From Tissierellales bacterium (GTDB lineage: Bacteria; Bacillota; Clostridia; Tissierellales; Tissierellaceae): a DNA stretch of 64,000 nt. Location: positions 1 through 64,000 of the forward strand of contig JACIXZ010000007.1 in NCBI GenBank assembly GCA_014360205.1, written 5' to 3'. A program made the position numbers and the translations under genes. Position 1 is the first letter of the stretch. Each line of letters opens with the position of its first letter. The notes beneath the pieces were generated by a model, which saw nothing but the letters and a program-made list of their open reading frames with translations, was not told the origin of the DNA and did no database searches. Of the stretch, positions 35,771 to 44,927 are shown piece after piece.

Positions 35771-37024
35771 ATGAAAACAAAAGCAGTAAGATTATATGGG
35801 GCAAATGATTTGAGATTGGAGGAATTTGAACTTCCTGAGATAAAAGACGATGAAATACTAGTTGAGATAATCTCAGACAGCATTTGCATGTCAACTTATA
35901 AATGTGCAATATTAGGAGAAAAACATAAAAGAGTACCAAAAGATGTTTCTGAAAATCCGATAATTATTGGGCATGAATTTGCTGGTAATATCGTAAAAGT
36001 CGGTAAAAAGTGGCAAGATAAATTTAAGCCAGGTACTAAATTTGCGCAACAACCAGCTTTAAATTACAAAGGGAGCATGGCTTCGCCTGGATATTCATAT
36101 ATGTATTTTGGTGGCGATGCAACTTATGCAATAGTGCCGCCTGAAGTAATGGAATTAGGGTGTTTGATTAACTATAAGGGTGATGCATATTATGAAGCGA
36201 GTTTAGCTGAGCCTATGTCATGTATAATAGGTGCATATCACGCAACATATCATACAGAAATGGGAAAATATACTCACTTTATGGGAATAAAAGAAAATGG
36301 GAATTTAGCTATCTTAGCTGGAGCTGGACCAATGGGTCTTGGAACTATTGATTATGCTTTACATGGAGATAAAAATCCTAAGCTTGTAGTAGTTACTGAT
36401 GTTGACAGCAATAGACTAAAAAGAGCAAGAGAAATTTTTGAGGATGAGGCCAATAAATGTGGAATAAAGCTAATTTTTGTAAATACAAAAGAATTAGCTG
36501 ATCCAGACATGTATTTAATGGAAATTTCTGAAGGGCATGGATATGACGATGTATTTGCCATGGCACCTGTGAGAGAAGTAGTGGAACAGGCTGATAGGAT
36601 ATTGGCTAGGGATGGTTGTTTGAACTTTTTTGCAGGCCCTACTGATACTAATTTCAAAGGCGAAATTAACTTCTATAACGTCCACTATAATTCAACTCAT
36701 GTTATGGGGACGACAGGCGGAAATACAGATGATTTAATTGAGTCTTTAAAGCTTACTGAAAATAAAAGAATAAATCCAGCATGTATGGTAACTCATATAG
36801 GTGGATTAGACAGTGTCATTGATACTACGTTGAATTTGCCAAAGATTCCAGGAGGCAAAAAATTAATCTATACTCAAATTAACATGCCATTAACAGCAAT
36901 TGACGACTTTAGGGAGAAAGCAAAGGAAGACAAGAGATTTGAAAAACTAGCAGAAATAGTTGAAAACAACAAGGGATTATGGAGCGTTGAAGCAGAAAAA
37001 TATTTGCTTGAAAATTTCAAATAA
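35771..37024 (+). CDS. Zinc-binding medium-chain dehydrogenase (YggP-like)
   Basis: A 417-residue MDR-superfamily alcohol dehydrogenase. The catalytic zinc region shows SICMSTYKC and GHEFAGNIVKVG, then LAEPMSCIIGAYHA; the Rossmann domain begins ILAGAGPMGLGTIDYAL with DVDSNRLKRA. It resembles E. coli YggP, which lies in the cryptic mannitol PTS locus (cmtAB), and sorbose-1-phosphate reductases. It stands where mtlD is expected, so it likely oxidises the hexitol phosphate from the PTS; no MtlD-family protein is present. The substrate is inferred only from position. Confidence 0.8.
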   Translation: MKTKAVRLYGANDLRLEEFELPEIKDDEILVEIISDSICMSTYKCAILGEKHKRVPKDVSENPIIIGHEFAGNIVKVGKKWQDKFKPGTKFAQQPALNYKGSMASPGYSYMYFGGDATYAIVPPEVMELGCLINYKGDAYYEASLAEPMSCIIGAYHATYHTEMGKYTHFMGIKENGNLAILAGAGPMGLGTIDYALHGDKNPKLVVVTDVDSNRLKRAREIFEDEANKCGIKLIFVNTKELADPDMYLMEISEGHGYDDVFAMAPVREVVEQADRILARDGCLNFFAGPTDTNFKGEINFYNVHYNSTHVMGTTGGNTDDLIESLKLTENKRINPACMVTHIGGLDSVIDTTLNLPKIPGGKKLIYTQINMPLTAIDDFREKAKEDKRFEKLAEIVENNKGLWSVEAEKYLLENFK

Positions 37025-37118
37025 GATATTTTCATTTTATGGTTGCTCTTTTATAACTTAAAAGGTAAAATATTTATTGTATATAAATTAGCAAATATTT
37101 AATAGAGAGGGTTATGCT

Positions 37119-37382
37119 ATGAAAAAATTAGAAGTAACACTTGAAAATGAAACTGGTTTACATGCTAGACCTGCTAGTCTTTTGGTTAAAGAGGCTTCAA
37201 AGTACAAGTCTAACATAACTATTGAATTAGATGGGCAAGAGTATGTTGCCAAAAGTATAATGTCTGTTCTGAGCATGGGTGCTGGGAAAGGGACTCATTT
37301 GGTTTTTAAAGCTGAAGGAGAAGATGAAGAAGCTGCTATCGCAGGAATAAAAAGTTTAGTTGATAACAATTTTGGAGAATAA
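37119..37382 (+). CDS. ptsH: HPr phosphocarrier protein
   Basis: An 87-residue HPr. H15 in ENETGLHARPASLLV takes phosphate from enzyme I, and S46 in YVAKSIMSVLSMGAGKG is the site used by HPr kinase in Gram-positives. It lies 95 bases after the dehydrogenase and ends at a strong terminator. No ptsI is beside it, so it could be a second, operon-specific HPr rather than the general one. Confidence 0.93.
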   Translation: MKKLEVTLENETGLHARPASLLVKEASKYKSNITIELDGQEYVAKSIMSVLSMGAGKGTHLVFKAEGEDEEAAIAGIKSLVDNNFGE

Positions 37383-37412
37383 GAAAACGCACGATTTATC
37401 GTGCGTTTTCTT
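37381..37412. terminator. Bidirectional terminator
   Basis: A perfect 15-base stem (AAGAAAACGCACGAT and its complement) around TT, A/T-rich on both sides, between HPr and the facing UPF0173 gene. Confidence 0.9.
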
Positions 37413-37413
37413 A

Positions 37414-38091
37414 TTAAAATGAATAACTTTCTCCAATTTCAAGTACTTTTGTATCACTATAGATATTTTTCTTTTTAAACTCTAATGGGTCTGCTTTTAT
37501 AAGTGGGAAAGTATTGTAGTGCATTGGTATAGTAAGTTTAGGTTCAATAAGCTTGACTGCTTTTACTGCATCATCAATATCCATGGTGTAATTCCCCCCG
37601 ATTGGCAAAATAGCAATGTCTATACCATCATCTCTTAACAGTTTCATGTCTGTAGAAAGGCCGGTATCCCCAGCATAATATATTTTTTTACCCTTTATTT
37701 CTAATAGAAAACCACATGGATTTCCAGCATATAATATTCCTTCATCAGTTTCTATAGATGATCCATGAAGTGCTGGAGTAAGCTTTACCTTTCCAAAATC
37801 AAATTTATAGCTACCTCCTATGTGCATTGGGTGTGTTTCAACACCAAAAGTAGAAAGATATCCAGCAATTTCAGCATTGGTAATTACCAATGCATCATTT
37901 GCGTTTGCCAAATCAATGGTGTCACCAAGGTGATCTTGATGACCATGTGATACGAATATATGGGTTATGTCGTTGATGTCAGTGGGTAGAACTTTAGCTA
38001 ACGGATTTCCTGTTATAAAAGGGTCAAATATAGCTTTGAACCCGTCTGATTCTAATATGAACACTGAATGGCTTAAATATGTTAGTTTCAT
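37414..38091 (-). CDS. UPF0173 family metal-dependent hydrolase
   Basis: A 225-residue protein with a metallo-beta-lactamase fold of the UPF0173/YtkL type: LTYLSHSVFILESDG at the start, the metal motif FVSHGHQDHLGDTIDLA, ALHGSS, IYYAGDTGLSTDMKLL and IPMHYNTFPLIKADP at the end. The substrate is unknown. A GGAGG stands upstream of ATG 38091. Confidence 0.88.
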   Translation of the reverse strand: MKLTYLSHSVFILESDGFKAIFDPFITGNPLAKVLPTDINDITHIFVSHGHQDHLGDTIDLANANDALVITNAEIAGYLSTFGVETHPMHIGGSYKFDFGKVKLTPALHGSSIETDEGILYAGNPCGFLLEIKGKKIYYAGDTGLSTDMKLLRDDGIDIAILPIGGNYTMDIDDAVKAVKLIEPKLTIPMHYNTFPLIKADPLEFKKKNIYSDTKVLEIGESYSF

Positions 38092-38580
38092 ATTTATTAC
38101 CTCCTTGGAAAATTTATACCCTAATAATATTAATTTAATTAATTTTTAGAATATATAGTATTAATTTATTGGTGGAAAATGATCTTAAAATAATTAAAGG
38201 AATTGATTTATCTAGTCCTTGTGATATAATTTAAAAATATTAAATAACAGTTTTTTGTAAGAATTTAACTATATTATTTAGGGGGGTGGATAATCAAAAG
38301 AGTTTGATAAGACAAATATGATTTTGACAATCTAGCTTCTTTTATTTTGTCTAAAAGATATTATTTAGCTATTGCCATAGTTTTTTTAAGGGAAATTTAC
38401 ATAATTATCAAATAGCTATGATGATTAAACATTCGACATAATTTCTTACTTAAAAAAGTTGTGAATACTATTTATAATTAACAAAAGGAGTTATAAAAGA
38501 ATTTTCTGCTTTATTATTAAAGTATCAATATTGAGGAATAGCAGTTAATTTCGGGAATACATACGTGGGAGTTGTTTTAA
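38092..38580 (+). other. Gene-free 489-bp region, long leader of the ABC gene
   Basis: No convincing ORF is present in any frame. The longest open stretch (near 38316-38411) has no start codon or ribosome site. A promoter lies at 38203-38230, a G-rich run GGGGGGTGG at 38281, and the ribosome site GGGAG sits just before the ABC start. If that promoter is used the leader is about 340 bases. Confidence 0.5.
38203..38230 (+). promoter_or_regulatory. Predicted sigma-A promoter upstream of the ABC gene
   Basis: TTGATT (38203-38208), 16 bases and TATAAT (38225-38230). Confidence 0.5.
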
Positions 38581-40308
38581 ATGAAAAAATACATATTAAA
38601 TCACAAATTTTTACTGTCATTAAGTCTTATTTTTGTAATAGTAATATCTATCGTTGAAGCTTATCAGGCTATATTGTTCAAAACAATAGTAGATACTGCT
38701 ACAGGTACTTATAGTTATGAAATTTCTACTCTAATACTATTTTCAATAATATTTTTAGCAGCAGTTTTTCTTTCTGAAACATTATCAAAAGCAAGTAATG
38801 CAGCTTTGAATGCTGCTGTTATGAGAGACTATAAACAATCTATTATAAAAAGTTTCTTAAGCATTGATACTCAATCTAAGCTAAGTAGTTCAGAATTAAT
38901 CTCAATTCTAAATAATGATATTAAGGTGATAGAAGATAATTATTTAAACAGCATAATTAATATAGCTAAAGATATTTTCTTGTTTATTATATCGCTATAT
39001 CTATTGTTAAGAATAAATATTTATCTTACATTAGCAATATTTATTTTCGGGTGGTTACCTGTAGTTATACCTCAGTTATTTAATAAAAGAAACCAAGCTT
39101 TGAAAGGTAAGTATCTCGAAAATCTAGAAAGACAAGTAAATCATGTCAAGGAAATTGCTCAAGGGTTTGAATTAATTAAGGGATTTAACATAGAAGATAA
39201 AATATTTAATATATTTTCTGGAATAAATAAAGAAACAGAACATTCAAAATTCAAGTCAGACTCATTTATGGGTTTTCAAGGAGCGATATCATTAGTTTCT
39301 GGGTTTAGTATTTTCTTTATCAATATTATTATTGCTAGTGTATTCGTAATGCGAGGAGATATTACAGTTGGATCGATGATTGCAGCTGTACAATTAATGA
39401 ATTATATAATTAACCCACTTATTTCAATCTCTATGTATGTCACTAAGATAAAATCCGTTAGTAAAGTTATCACAAACATACAAGAAAGAATATTAAACAA
39501 ATCTAATTCTAATCAAGGAGAAAATGAATTTTCTTTTCATAACAAACTTGAAATTGAAGATTTATCATATTCATATGATAACAGAGAAGAAGTAATTTCT
39601 AACATTAATTATGTATTCGAAAAAGGTAAGAAATATGCTATTGTTGGGGAGAGTGGATGTGGCAAATCTACTTTACTCAAAATACTAATGAATCAAATAG
39701 ACAATTATCAAGGAAAAATTAAAATTGATGATACTGACATTAAATCGTTTGATCCTAGTTCATATTACAATAAAGTAACATTAATACAACAAAATGTATT
39801 TATGTTCAAGGATACTATAAAAAACAACATTTGCTTATACAATGATTTTCCTGAAGAAAAATTTAATAAAGTAATTAAACAATCAGGTTTGCTTAAAACT
39901 ATTAGTTTACACGAAAAAGGAGTAGATACATTAGTTGGAGAAGGTAAAGTTCAGTTATCCGGAGGAGAATTAAATAGAATTGCCATCGCAAGAGCATTGA
40001 TAAAGGATGCAGAAATATTATTAGTAGATGAAGCTACATCTGCATTGGATAAAGTAACAGCATATGAAATTGAGAAAACATTGACTAATCTTGATAAAAC
40101 TTTAATTGCGATAACTCATCAAATGGATGAGACTATACTAAATAAATATGATGAAATCTTGGTTATGAGAGACGGAAAGATAGTAGAGTCAGGTAACTTT
40201 AAGCAGTTACTGGATAATGAATCGCATTTCTATTTTATGTATAACAGCAAAATTCATGATAACGAAATTCCAAACAATTTTATTAAAGAAGCATTAGATT
40301 TTATATAG
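38581..40308 (+). CDS. ABC transporter, fused membrane and ATPase domains
   Basis: A 575-residue half-transporter of the exporter type. Residues about 1-310 have six membrane segments. The ATPase domain has Walker A GESGCGKST (about 356-364), the Q-loop in LIQQNVFMF, the signature LSGGELNRIAIARAL, Walker B ILLVDEATSALD and the switch THQ. Family members export peptides, lipids or drugs. It has no recognisable partner and lies alone between a long leader and an IS30 insertion, so its cargo is unknown and it may have arrived by transfer. Confidence 0.88.
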   Translation: MKKYILNHKFLLSLSLIFVIVISIVEAYQAILFKTIVDTATGTYSYEISTLILFSIIFLAAVFLSETLSKASNAALNAAVMRDYKQSIIKSFLSIDTQSKLSSSELISILNNDIKVIEDNYLNSIINIAKDIFLFIISLYLLLRINIYLTLAIFIFGWLPVVIPQLFNKRNQALKGKYLENLERQVNHVKEIAQGFELIKGFNIEDKIFNIFSGINKETEHSKFKSDSFMGFQGAISLVSGFSIFFINIIIASVFVMRGDITVGSMIAAVQLMNYIINPLISISMYVTKIKSVSKVITNIQERILNKSNSNQGENEFSFHNKLEIEDLSYSYDNREEVISNINYVFEKGKKYAIVGESGCGKSTLLKILMNQIDNYQGKIKIDDTDIKSFDPSSYYNKVTLIQQNVFMFKDTIKNNICLYNDFPEEKFNKVIKQSGLLKTISLHEKGVDTLVGEGKVQLSGGELNRIAIARALIKDAEILLVDEATSALDKVTAYEIEKTLTNLDKTLIAITHQMDETILNKYDEILVMRDGKIVESGNFKQLLDNESHFYFMYNSKIHDNEIPNNFIKEALDFI

Positions 40309-40567
40309 ACTGAATAACTATGGCATCAGAAAAATAATTGGGTCAATTGTAAAACTAAATTAGACTTTGTAAACTTAAATTAGACCCACCCAATAAATTA
40401 GTAAAATAAACAATTTAAAATAGTTTATTTTTTTAAAAACTAGCTTTAATAGCAAATTTTTATGCTATAATTATGGTATAAAAATTAATTTTGGACATAG
40501 TTTTTAGAGGTCTACTAAAATCCAAATTTTTTGTAAGACTAAATTAGACCCCTAGAATTAATATGAA

Positions 40568-41913
40568 ATGTCCGGATAACAAATTATATTATTTTATTAG
40601 ACTTGGTTTTAAAATAATATAATTAGGATTTATTTTCTCGATGCCTAATGCATTAATTAATTTAAAACCGTATCTGGAGCTGAATGCATCAAATGGAGAT
40701 TGGTCATTCAGCTTCTTTCTTGTATAAGAATTTACATGAGACATAACCAAACGGATATCTGCCTGTGTTAGATGATCCATGCTACTTCCTTTTGGTAGTA
40801 TTCTGCGAATTAATTGATGATTATTTTCAACTTCTGGCTTCAAATATGCAGAATAAGGATAGCAATAAAATACATTTGTCAGCTTCTCTTCACTTTGTAT
40901 TTTTCAATTTTACCTGGATCTGAAAATTCACTTCCATTATCAGTCAATATTACAGGAAATAATGCTTTATAATCCTCAGCACCAACCGCTTCGTAAATAC
41001 ATTTAAACCACTCTGTAACACTTCTAGCATCATTTGAATCTCTTAAGAACATAAGCATAAATGAAGTATCAATAAAGTGTATTGTAAGTAAAACCTTACC
41101 GCCTTTTCTACCCTCTACAGTATCCATTTCAACAATAGAAATATCTTTGTTATCATTTAGAAAATCTAGGTAATCATCGTACCTTCTACCTTTTAAACAA
41201 GACTTATCAACCTTGTATCCCATTTGTTTTTTCTTTCTAGCATGATATCTAACTTTTCTAGGCAAATCGATATTATTAACAGACAAGATACCATTATCAA
41301 TATATTTATACAATGTTTTTTCACTAATCATAATAATATCTTTGTTATTTGCATAAATATGATGTATTGATTGTCCTTGACTAACTAATGGAGTAATAAT
41401 ATCACAAGTCACTTTAATCTCCTCATGAGAATATTCAATACCAGATCTAGAATCAACCAATATTTTCTCATAATCTTTTTGAGCTACTTTAGCTGAATAA
41501 AGCTTCTTGGTAAGAGTGTATTTATTCCTATCATTGCAGCCATTGCAAACATAGGGAGAGATAGTTAGTTTATTACATAGGTCTTCTTTAAAATATTGAC
41601 AGTTACTATTGCAATTTTCACAAAACCTGCAGTAGCTAACATGTTTATTGCATTTACTATTCTTGCAAATATTCCTAATATCACAATCGAATCTATGAAT
41701 ACATGCATTATAGCAACGGCCATAGCAACCATTTTTATTGAAGGTGGATCTAAGAGAAATCTCCCTAGAAATGGTGGATTTATGTCTATTTAGTTCTCTT
41801 GAAATTACTGATAATGAAGATCCTGATTTTAGTAGTTCTTGAATAGTCAATCTATCATCATAAGTTAAATGTTTAGCCATAATAGTTCCTCCTTGGAGCT
41901 ATTATCCGGACAT
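40568..41913 (-). mobile_element. IS30-family insertion sequence (defective)
   Basis: ATGTCCGGATAA at 40568-40579 and its exact complement at 41902-41913 bracket an IS30-type transposase gene, giving an element of about 1,346 bp. No clear target duplication is seen. The transposase is frameshifted, so it is probably not autonomous. Confidence 0.7.
40589..41880 (-). pseudogene. IS30-family transposase, frameshifted
   Basis: The start MAKHLTYDDRLTIQELLKSG with the helix-turn-helix SVISRELNRHKSTISREI is the IS30 signature, followed by a cysteine-rich region (about residues 48-120). The DDE core shows IVEMDTVEG (first Asp) and VILTDNGSEF (second Asp). Near 40890 the frame is lost after EKYKV. 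The other frame continues EKLTNVFYCYPYSAYLKPEVENNHQLIRRIL with the catalytic glutamate region and runs to 40589. One base was probably lost. Start ATG 41880 follows AAGGAGG. Confidence 0.8.
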
Positions 41914-42141
41914 AACATAATGATACTATAAATCAAGCCGATATTGACATGGGAATCTGAAAATGATGTGAAGAAAATTCCCCGAAGGCTACTAGAACAA
42001 AATTAGTTTATTAAAAATTTGTAAGATTAAATTAGACCCATCAGTTTGTAAGACTAAATTAGACTGCAAAGCAAAAAAAGGTCTAATTTAGTTTTACAAT
42101 TAATGCTCACATAGAATATTTATATAATTCTATTATTTGTG

Positions 42142-42170
42142 TTGAGTTTCATTTCTATATATGATATAAT
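42142..42170 (+). promoter_or_regulatory. Predicted sigma-A promoter of the mgl-gal operon
   Basis: TTGAGT (42142-42147), 17 bases and a consensus TATAAT (42165-42170). Confidence 0.7.
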
Positions 42171-42177
42171 TTCCATA

Positions 42178-42193
42178 AAAGAAAACGTTTACT
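42178..42193 (+). promoter_or_regulatory. LacI/CcpA-type operator at the mgl-gal transcription start
   Basis: AGAAAACGTTTACT is a near-palindrome with the central CG typical of LacI-family operators (gal operators and cre sites). It overlaps the expected start point 8-10 bases after the -10 box. The LacI-type regulator encoded at 45971-46990 or CcpA could bind. Confidence 0.55.
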
Positions 42194-42303
42194 ATAAATA
42201 TACAAACTCAATTTAAAATCATCTTGCCCAACATAAAAATCAATTTGAGTTTAATCTATTTTTATATAGATAAACTAATTAAATTAATAAGGAGGATTGG
42301 CAA

Positions 42304-43320
42304 ATGAAAAAATCTTTAGTGCTGCTTATTGTTGTTGCCATGTTAGTTCTTTCACTAGCTGGATGTACTTCGAATGGTGAGGAATCGACAAATGGGACAA
42401 ATGACAAGCTAAAAATTGGTGTGTTGATATATAAATATGATGATACATATATATCAACCGTTAGACAGGCAATAGAGAAGGAAGCTGAAAACGACACGGA
42501 AGTTGAACTTCTTATGAATGACGGGCAAGGGGATCAATCTAAACAAAATGATCAGATCGACATACTAATTGAAAAAGGCGTAGATGCATTGGCGGTAAAC
42601 ATAGTAGATATAGGTGCAGCAAGTTCTGTCATAGATAAAGCTAAATCAGCTGGTATACCAGTAGTATTTTTTAACAGAGAACCAGATACTGAAGTCATTA
42701 AATCATATGATAAGGCTAGATTTGTTGGAACTAAACCAGAAGAAGCCGGGATTATTCAAGGACAAATGATGGCGGAAGTATGGAACGAAGGTAAATATGA
42801 CAGAAATGGAGACAATATAATGCAATATGTAATGCTTAAGGGTGATGCAGATAATCCTGAAGCGATCGCTAGAACAGAATATTCTATAAAAACTTTAAAT
42901 GAAGCAGGCATAAAGACAGAAGAACTAGGATTACAAGTAGCTAATTGGGATAATGATAAAGCAAATCAAGCCATGGAAGCATGGTTAGCTAAATTTGGAG
43001 ACAAAATTGAATTTGTCATTGCAAACAATGATGGAATGGCTTCAGGAGCGATTTCTGCACTTCAAAATGCAGGATACAATACAGGTGACTCAGAAAAATA
43101 CATTCCTGTATTTGGAGTTGATGCAACTGAAGAAGCAATTAATTTGATTAAAAAAGGTGCAATGACAGGCACAGTAAAACAAGATGGTGAAGGCATGGGG
43201 AAAGCAGTTTTTGCATTAGCAAAAAATGCAGCTCAGGGAAAAGATTTCTTAGAAGGGACATCATATGAATATGATGAAACAGGAGTTGCTGTGAGAATTC
43301 CTTATCAACCATATAAATAA
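42304..43320 (+). CDS. mglB: Galactose ABC transporter substrate-binding lipoprotein
   Basis: A 338-residue periplasmic-binding-like protein. The lipoprotein signal peptide ends LVLSLAGC (lipobox cysteine about residue 21), so it is anchored outside the membrane. The mature part is a type I sugar-binding fold (KIGVLIYKYDDTYISTVRQAIEKEAE, VDALAVNIVD, PVVFFNREPD, FVIANNDGMASGAISALQNAG, PVFGVDATEEA), close to MglB of galactose/glucose systems. It heads the operon with mglA and mglC. Confidence 0.9.
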   Translation: MKKSLVLLIVVAMLVLSLAGCTSNGEESTNGTNDKLKIGVLIYKYDDTYISTVRQAIEKEAENDTEVELLMNDGQGDQSKQNDQIDILIEKGVDALAVNIVDIGAASSVIDKAKSAGIPVVFFNREPDTEVIKSYDKARFVGTKPEEAGIIQGQMMAEVWNEGKYDRNGDNIMQYVMLKGDADNPEAIARTEYSIKTLNEAGIKTEELGLQVANWDNDKANQAMEAWLAKFGDKIEFVIANNDGMASGAISALQNAGYNTGDSEKYIPVFGVDATEEAINLIKKGAMTGTVKQDGEGMGKAVFALAKNAAQGKDFLEGTSYEYDETGVAVRIPYQPYK

Positions 43321-43341
43321 TAAGAATCAATACTGATGAGG

Positions 43342-43379
43342 AGAATCGCACATGAATGTAATATTTCTTGTGCGATTCT
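43342..43379 (+). terminator. Hairpin between mglB and mglA
   Basis: AGAATCGCACA pairs with TGTGCGATTCT around a 16-base loop, then TTATAAATG. Such hairpins allow more binding protein than ATPase/permease to be made by partial termination or mRNA protection. Confidence 0.55.
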
Positions 43380-43410
43380 TTATAAATGAATGCTATAAGG
43401 AGTGATGTAC

Positions 43411-44910
43411 ATGGCAGAAGATACATATCTATTGGAGATGAGAAATATATCAAAATCTTTTCCTGGAGTAAAGGCACTCGATAATGTGAGCTTTAGGTTA
43501 AGAAAAGGGACTGTACATGCTTTGATGGGAGAAAATGGAGCTGGAAAATCAACTCTAATGAAAATTTTATTCGGAATTTATACAGAAGATGAGGGCGAGA
43601 TTTATATTGAAGGACAAAAAACTAAATTTCCTGATCCAAAAACTGCCTTAGAAAATGGAGTATCAATGGTACATCAAGAACTAAATCAGGTTCTTCAAAG
43701 AGATGTAATGGACAATATATTACTAGGGAGATACCCACAGAAGGGATTTTTTGTGGATCAAAAAAGTATGTATGAATTTACAAAAAAAATATTTGATGAT
43801 TTGGCCATAAATATAGATCCTAGAGCAAAGTTGAAAAATCTTTCTGTTTCAGAAAGACAAATGGTAGAAATCGCAAAAGCTGTTTCGTATAATGCAAAAA
43901 TATTGGTGCTAGATGAACCCACATCTTCGTTAACGCAACAGGAAATAGAGCACTTATTCAGGATAATAAACTTATTAAGGGATAGAGGATGTGGCATAAT
44001 TTATATTTCACATAAGATGGAAGAAATATTGAGAATTTCTGATGAAGTTACGGTAATGAGAGATGGAAAGTGGATAGCAACAGAATATGCTAAAAATCTA
44101 ACAACTGACATGATTATTAAGTTAATGGTAGGTAGGGATTTGACCAATAGATTTCCTCCTAAGACTAATAAACCTAGTGAAGTAATGCTTGAAGTAAAAG
44201 ATCTCACTGGAAGATATCGGCCATCAATAGAGAATGTGTCTTTTGATTTGAGAAAGGGCGAAATCCTAGGAGTTGCTGGTTTGGTGGGTTCAAGGAGAAC
44301 AGAACTATTGGAAACAATATTTGGGATAGCTTCTTATTCAGAAGGTGAAATTTATTTAAACGGAAAGCTCATAGAGAATAAAGACCCATCTACGGCAATA
44401 GAGAATGGTTTTGCACTACTCACTGAAGAAAGAAGAGCTACTGGTATTTTTAGTATGTTGAGCGTTAGATTTAATACAATTATTGCAAATATAGATAGCT
44501 ATTCAAAATATGGTGTATTAAATGGCAAGAGAATGAAAGAAGACACTGATTGGGTTATAAAGAGCTTAAATGTAAAGACACCTAGTCAAAATACTCTTAT
44601 AAAATCTTTGTCGGGAGGGAATCAGCAAAAGGTAATTATTGGCAGATGGTTGCTTACTGATCCTGAGATTTTGCTATTAGATGAACCGACAAGAGGAATA
44701 GATGTTGGAGCAAAATACGAGATATATCAACTCATCATAGACTTGGCTAATAGAGGTAAAGCGGTAATATTTGTTTCTTCGGAAATGCCTGAGTTACTTG
44801 GGATATGTGATAGAATCTTAGTCATGTCAAATGGGAAGTTAGCAGGAATTGTAGAGGCCAGGAAAACTACTCAAGAAGAGATTATGACTTTAGCGGCAAA
44901 ATATCTATAA
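43411..44910 (+). CDS. mglA: Galactose/methyl galactoside ABC transporter ATP-binding protein
   Basis: A 499-residue protein with two ABC domains. Domain 1 has Walker [10 protein letters not shown], signature LSVSERQ and Walker [12 protein letters not shown]. Domain 2 has the degenerate Walker [12 protein letters not shown], normal for MglA/RbsA, signature LSGGNQQKV and [23 protein letters not shown]. It powers MglBC uptake of galactose. ATG 43411 is preceded by AAGGAGTGA; three upstream codons are not needed. Confidence 0.93.
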   Translation: MAEDTYLLEMRNISKSFPGVKALDNVSFRLRKGTVHALMGENGAGKSTLMKILFGIYTEDEGEIYIEGQKTKFPDPKTALENGVSMVHQELNQVLQRDVMDNILLGRYPQKGFFVDQKSMYEFTKKIFDDLAINIDPRAKLKNLSVSERQMVEIAKAVSYNAKILVLDEPTSSLTQQEIEHLFRIINLLRDRGCGIIYISHKMEEILRISDEVTVMRDGKWIATEYAKNLTTDMIIKLMVGRDLTNRFPPKTNKPSEVMLEVKDLTGRYRPSIENVSFDLRKGEILGVAGLVGSRRTELLETIFGIASYSEGEIYLNGKLIENKDPSTAIENGFALLTEERRATGIFSMLSVRFNTIIANIDSYSKYGVLNGKRMKEDTDWVIKSLNVKTPSQNTLIKSLSGGNQQKVIIGRWLLTDPEILLLDEPTRGIDVGAKYEIYQLIIDLANRGKAVIFVSSEMPELLGICDRILVMSNGKLAGIVEARKTTQEEIMTLAAKYL

Positions 44911-44927
44911 AGGTAGGGGTGCAATAA

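Larger units (their letters stand above)
40345..42101. repeat. Block of iterated 20-bp motifs with inverted ends, around IS30
   Basis: The motif TTTGTAAGACTAAATTAGAC or a close variant occurs at 40347-40365, 40366-40385, 40531-40549, 42018-42037 and 42045-42064 in direct orientation, and inverted at 42081-42101. The outermost copies form a perfect 21-bp inverted repeat with inner TGTAAAACTAAATTAGAC. Without the nested IS30 the block is about 0.4 kb. Iterated motifs near TG...CA ends are known from IS21-type elements, so this may be a non-autonomous or deleted element. No target duplication is clear. Confidence 0.5.
41914..42303 (+). other. Intergenic region between IS30 and mglB
   Basis: It holds the right-hand motif copies of the repeat block (42018-42101), then the mglB promoter and operator region (42142-42193) and a 110-base leader. 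No ORF of note is seen. Confidence 0.6.

Noticed and set aside
38316-38411. Open stretch before the ABC gene as a precursor peptide
   Set aside because: It has no start codon or ribosome site and no leader-peptide features.
40345-42101. Iterated 20-bp motifs as a CRISPR array
   Set aside because: Copies are irregularly spaced (adjacent to over 1 kb apart), one is inverted, and no cas genes are nearby; they flank a transposase.
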